A program made the translations under genes and the position numbers. This document shows, piece by piece, positions 7,175-9,291 of a stretch of DNA of 9,291 nucleotides. Source of the DNA: Planctomycetaceae bacterium. Its GTDB lineage: Bacteria; Planctomycetota; Planctomycetia; Pirellulales; Pirellulaceae. Numbering within the stretch: the first letter of the stretch is position 1; every line of letters begins with the position of its first letter. The DNA is taken from contig PADE01000214.1 of assembly GCA_002702965.1 (NCBI GenBank), positions 1 through 9,291 on the forward strand, written 5' to 3'. The notes under the pieces are model-generated. The model had not been told where the DNA came from. It did not search any database and worked only from the letters and a program-made list of their open reading frames with translations.

Positions 7175-9291
7175 ATGACCAATTCCAGCACGAGCGATGC
7201 GCCACACACCGACACCCCACCGCTCGCGATGACCGCCGCCGCACTGCTGGTGGCCCTGTTCTTCGCCCTGTTCTTCGCCCTGTTCTTCGCCCTGTTCTTC
7301 GCCCCGGTCGTCACCGCGGACGAAAAACCACCCCGCCGCAAGGTAACGGCTGCCGACCTGCCCCGGGTTCCGGCGACGGAACCCGCCCAGGCCCTCGACA
7401 CCTTTCAGCTGGCGAGGGACTGCCGACTGGAACTCGTAGCAGCCGAACCACTGGTGGCGGACCCGGTCGACGCCTGCTTTGATGCCTGGGGGCGAATGTT
7501 CGTAGCCGAGATGCACGGATACCCGTTTTCCCAAGAACCGACCCGATTAAACCCGGGGGGCGGCGGAAAAAAAGACGCCGGCATCATCCGTCTGCTGGAA
7601 GACACCGACGGCGATGGCCACATGGACCGCAGCGTCGTGTTCGCCGACAAGATCAGTTGGCCAACCTCCGTCTGTTGCTACGATGGTGGGCTGTATGTGC
7701 TCGCCCCGCAATTCCTGTACTACTTCAAGGATACCAATGGCGATGGTCGAGCGGATCTCCGCGAGACCGTGCTCAGTGGATTCGGGCGCGACAATGTGCA
7801 GTCACTCGCCAACAACATGAAGTGGGGGTTGGACCAGAAAATCTACTTCGCCGCGGGGCGCAACCCGCTGAAATTGCTGCACCGCGGCCAGCCTTTGTTT
7901 CCGCTGCAAGGCGCTGATCTCTGCTTCGATCCCAAATCCGAGCGATTCGAAGTGGTAACCGGTGGCCGGCAGTTTGGGCACTCGATGGACGACTGGGGCA
8001 ACCGTTTTGTCTGCAGCAACAGCAATCACATCCAACAAGTGCTCTACCCCCGCAGGTATTTGGCGCGCAATCCTTCGCTGGCAGTTTCAGATCTGATCCG
8101 CAGTATTGCCGCCGACGGCGCCAGCGCTCGCGTTTTTCGAGCGAGTCCGCCCGAACCCTGGCGGATCGTTCGACAACAATGGCGGGCCGCGGCCAAAGGC
8201 TACAAGCTGGTCGTCAACAAACAGGGTGCGTGGGAGTTCGTCCCTCTGGACCCCGACGGAAAAAAAGGGGTGGTTCCCACCGAGTACCCGGTAGGCTACT
8301 TCACCTCGGCGACCGGAATCACAATCTATCGGGGCAGCGCCTACCCCGCGGAATTCCGCGGGAACGCCTTCGTCGGCGACGTCGGAGGGAACATCGTGCA
8401 TCGCAAGAGCCTCGCTCCGCGCGGCGTGACATTCGCCGCCAACCGGGCTGATCCCCAAGAGGAGTTCATTCGGTCTTCGGACAATTGGTTCCGCCCGGTC
8501 AATTTTGTCAATGCCCCGGACGGCACGTTGTACGTTCTCGATATGTACCGACAGACCGTCGAACACCCCTACTCGATTCCGGATGAAATCAAACAGTTTC
8601 TCGACCTGCAAAATGGCAGCGACCGGGGGCGCATTTACCGGATCGTGACACCCGGCGCGGAGCGCGCGCGGACCGTGAAACTGGGTGACATGACCACCCC
8701 TCAGCTCGTGAACGAACTGGAATCTGGCAATGTATGGAATCGCGAAACCGCGCAGCGCCTGCTCTGGCAGCGGGGGGACAAGTCGGTTGCCCCGCTGCTG
8801 GTGAGATTGCTGCAAACGTCTCGTCAACCGCTAGCACGGCTGCACGCGTTGTATGCCCTCTCCGGACTGAACGCGCTCGAAGTCGCACAGATCGAGTTCG
8901 CTGTGCGTGATGCGCACCCCCGTGTAAGGGAACACGCGGTACGACTCTCCGAACCATTCTTGGCAGAATCTCCACGCCTCGTCGAGGCGCTGACCCCCTT
9001 GTCCGCCGACCTCGACGACCGCGTCCGTTTTCAGTTGGCATTTTCACTGGGTGAGGCACCGGTGGAGCGGGCCGCATCCGCGCTGACGCGACTCGCGCGC
9101 GATCGGCGCAACGGGGGTGAAATCCGCAACGCTCTGCTATCTTCGGTCGCCGGGAACGCCGATCGCATCGCCGCCGCACTGCTGACCGACGCCACGACAG
9201 ACCGACCCGAACATGCGGTGGCCTGGCTGTCGGAATTGTCGCTGTTGGCAGGTGCCGATCGGGAATCGGGCGCCGCTTTGCGCCTGCTAGC
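7175..9291 (+). CDS. PVC-type membrane-bound dehydrogenase, partial (runs off right edge)
   Basis: An open frame of 705 codons without a stop, cut by the window end. It belongs to the PVC-type membrane-bound dehydrogenase family, related to PQQ/glucose dehydrogenase beta-propellers. The ATG at 7175 is chosen; in-frame GTGs at 7100 and 7142 and an ATG at 7229 are alternatives, the frame is open further upstream, and no clear ribosome binding site decides. A long hydrophobic segment (residues 20-42, with four ALFF units) ends at VVTA-DE, a good signal peptidase site near residue 47. The propeller spans about 75-490 and holds two Ca-binding-like loops, DTDGDGHMD from 143 and DTNGDGRAD from 186, then FVGDVGGNIVHRK, DMYRQTVEHPYSIPDEIK and SDRGRIYRI (483). 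After about 505 come HEAT-like helical repeats. Family members often end in a heme-binding CXXCH domain, which would lie beyond the window. Substrate unknown. Confidence 0.9.
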   Translation, partial: MTNSSTSDAPHTDTPPLAMTAAALLVALFFALFFALFFALFFAPVVTADEKPPRRKVTAADLPRVPATEPAQALDTFQLARDCRLELVAAEPLVADPVDACFDAWGRMFVAEMHGYPFSQEPTRLNPGGGGKKDAGIIRLLEDTDGDGHMDRSVVFADKISWPTSVCCYDGGLYVLAPQFLYYFKDTNGDGRADLRETVLSGFGRDNVQSLANNMKWGLDQKIYFAAGRNPLKLLHRGQPLFPLQGADLCFDPKSERFEVVTGGRQFGHSMDDWGNRFVCSNSNHIQQVLYPRRYLARNPSLAVSDLIRSIAADGASARVFRASPPEPWRIVRQQWRAAAKGYKLVVNKQGAWEFVPLDPDGKKGVVPTEYPVGYFTSATGITIYRGSAYPAEFRGNAFVGDVGGNIVHRKSLAPRGVTFAANRADPQEEFIRSSDNWFRPVNFVNAPDGTLYVLDMYRQTVEHPYSIPDEIKQFLDLQNGSDRGRIYRIVTPGAERARTVKLGDMTTPQLVNELESGNVWNRETAQRLLWQRGDKSVAPLLVRLLQTSRQPLARLHALYALSGLNALEVAQIEFAVRDAHPRVREHAVRLSEPFLAESPRLVEALTPLSADLDDRVRFQLAFSLGEAPVERAASALTRLARDRRNGGEIRNALLSSVAGNADRIAAALLTDATTDRPEHAVAWLSELSLLAGADRESGAALRLL
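7253..7304 (+). repeat. Tandem 12-bp repeat coding (ALFF)x4 in a signal segment
   Basis: Four exact copies of CTGTTCTTCGCC occupy 7256-7303; counting flanking bases that fit the same period, 7253-7304 is perfectly periodic at 12 bases. The unit is a multiple of three and encodes Ala-Leu-Phe-Phe four times within the hydrophobic core of the export signal of the dehydrogenase. Identical codons in every copy point to recent slippage-type expansion rather than old protein constraint. Copy changes would lengthen or shorten the hydrophobic segment by four residues without a frameshift. Confidence 0.95.
8345..8362. repeat. Perfect 18-bp palindrome inside the dehydrogenase gene
   Basis: CCCGCGGAATTCCGCGGG reads the same on both strands with no loop. 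It encodes most of YPAEFRGN, a segment that I recall being conserved in this family (YP-x-E-F/Y-RGN-x-FVGD), so codon choice around a conserved peptide may explain it. Confidence 0.9.

Noticed and set aside
7253..7304. Short direct repeats considered as a CRISPR array
   Set aside because: Units are 12 bases with no spacers and lie within a coding frame, so it is a tandem repeat.
8125..8143. Inverted repeat CGCTCG / CGAGCG around a T-rich loop, terminator-like
   Set aside because: It lies inside the conserved dehydrogenase coding sequence and has no T tract after the stem.
7567..8270. Two A7 tracts (7567-7573 and 8260-8266) in slippery phase, possible programmed frameshift
   Set aside because: The zero frame stays open and matches the family on both sides of each tract, and the alternative frame shows no conserved protein; both simply encode Gly-Lys-Lys.

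Overview
The window looks like chromosomal DNA from a planctomycete (phylum Planctomycetota). This rests on protein content. There is a paired PSCyt1/DUF1549/DUF1553 cytochrome-type protein with a DUF1501 protein, a large secreted protein with a formylglycine-generating-enzyme-like (FGE-like) domain, and the start of a PVC-type membrane-bound dehydrogenase. These paralogue families are hugely expanded in Planctomycetes and, less so, Verrucomicrobia. Coding G+C is high, by eye a little over 60 percent, while the first 180 bases are about 51 percent. No order or genus can be assigned from the sequence alone.

Layout, all genes on the + strand. (1) 1-263 is a lower-G+C leader with no recognisable gene, ending in a promoter-like extended -10. 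(2) 264-3098 encodes a 944-residue exported protein: planctomycete cytochrome c domain, DUF1549, an inserted Golvesin/Xly carbohydrate-binding-like beta domain, then DUF1553. (3) 3131-4549 encodes a DUF1501 protein of the alkaline phosphatase/sulfatase fold, 32 bases downstream and with its own ribosome binding site, so the two form an operon-like pair. (4) 4550-4691 is a spacer with an inverted repeat and a promoter-like element. (5) 4692-7004 encodes a 770-residue exported protein with an FGE-like N-terminal half lacking the catalytic cysteines and a roughly 440-residue C-terminal half that resembles a doubled SIS (sugar isomerase) fold. (6) 7005-7174 is a spacer with a promoter-like -10 inside a perfect inverted repeat. 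(7) 7175 to the right edge is an open, incomplete gene for a PVC-type dehydrogenase (beta-propeller plus HEAT-like repeats). Its signal segment contains four perfect 12-base repeats coding Ala-Leu-Phe-Phe.

How the genes may fit together: all four products carry export signals, so they act outside the cytoplasm. The first two are a standard planctomycete pair, a possible redox/heme protein plus a sulfatase-like hydrolase, of unproven substrate. The FGE/SIS-like fusion and the dehydrogenase appear to have separate promoters. Carbohydrate processing at the cell surface is a reasonable guess from the carbohydrate-binding-like domain, SIS-like fold and propeller dehydrogenase, but no substrate can be read from the sequence. 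I saw no RNA genes, insertion sequences, CRISPR arrays or phage genes. The least ordinary items are the FGE/SIS-like fusion and the in-frame ALFF repeat in a signal segment.
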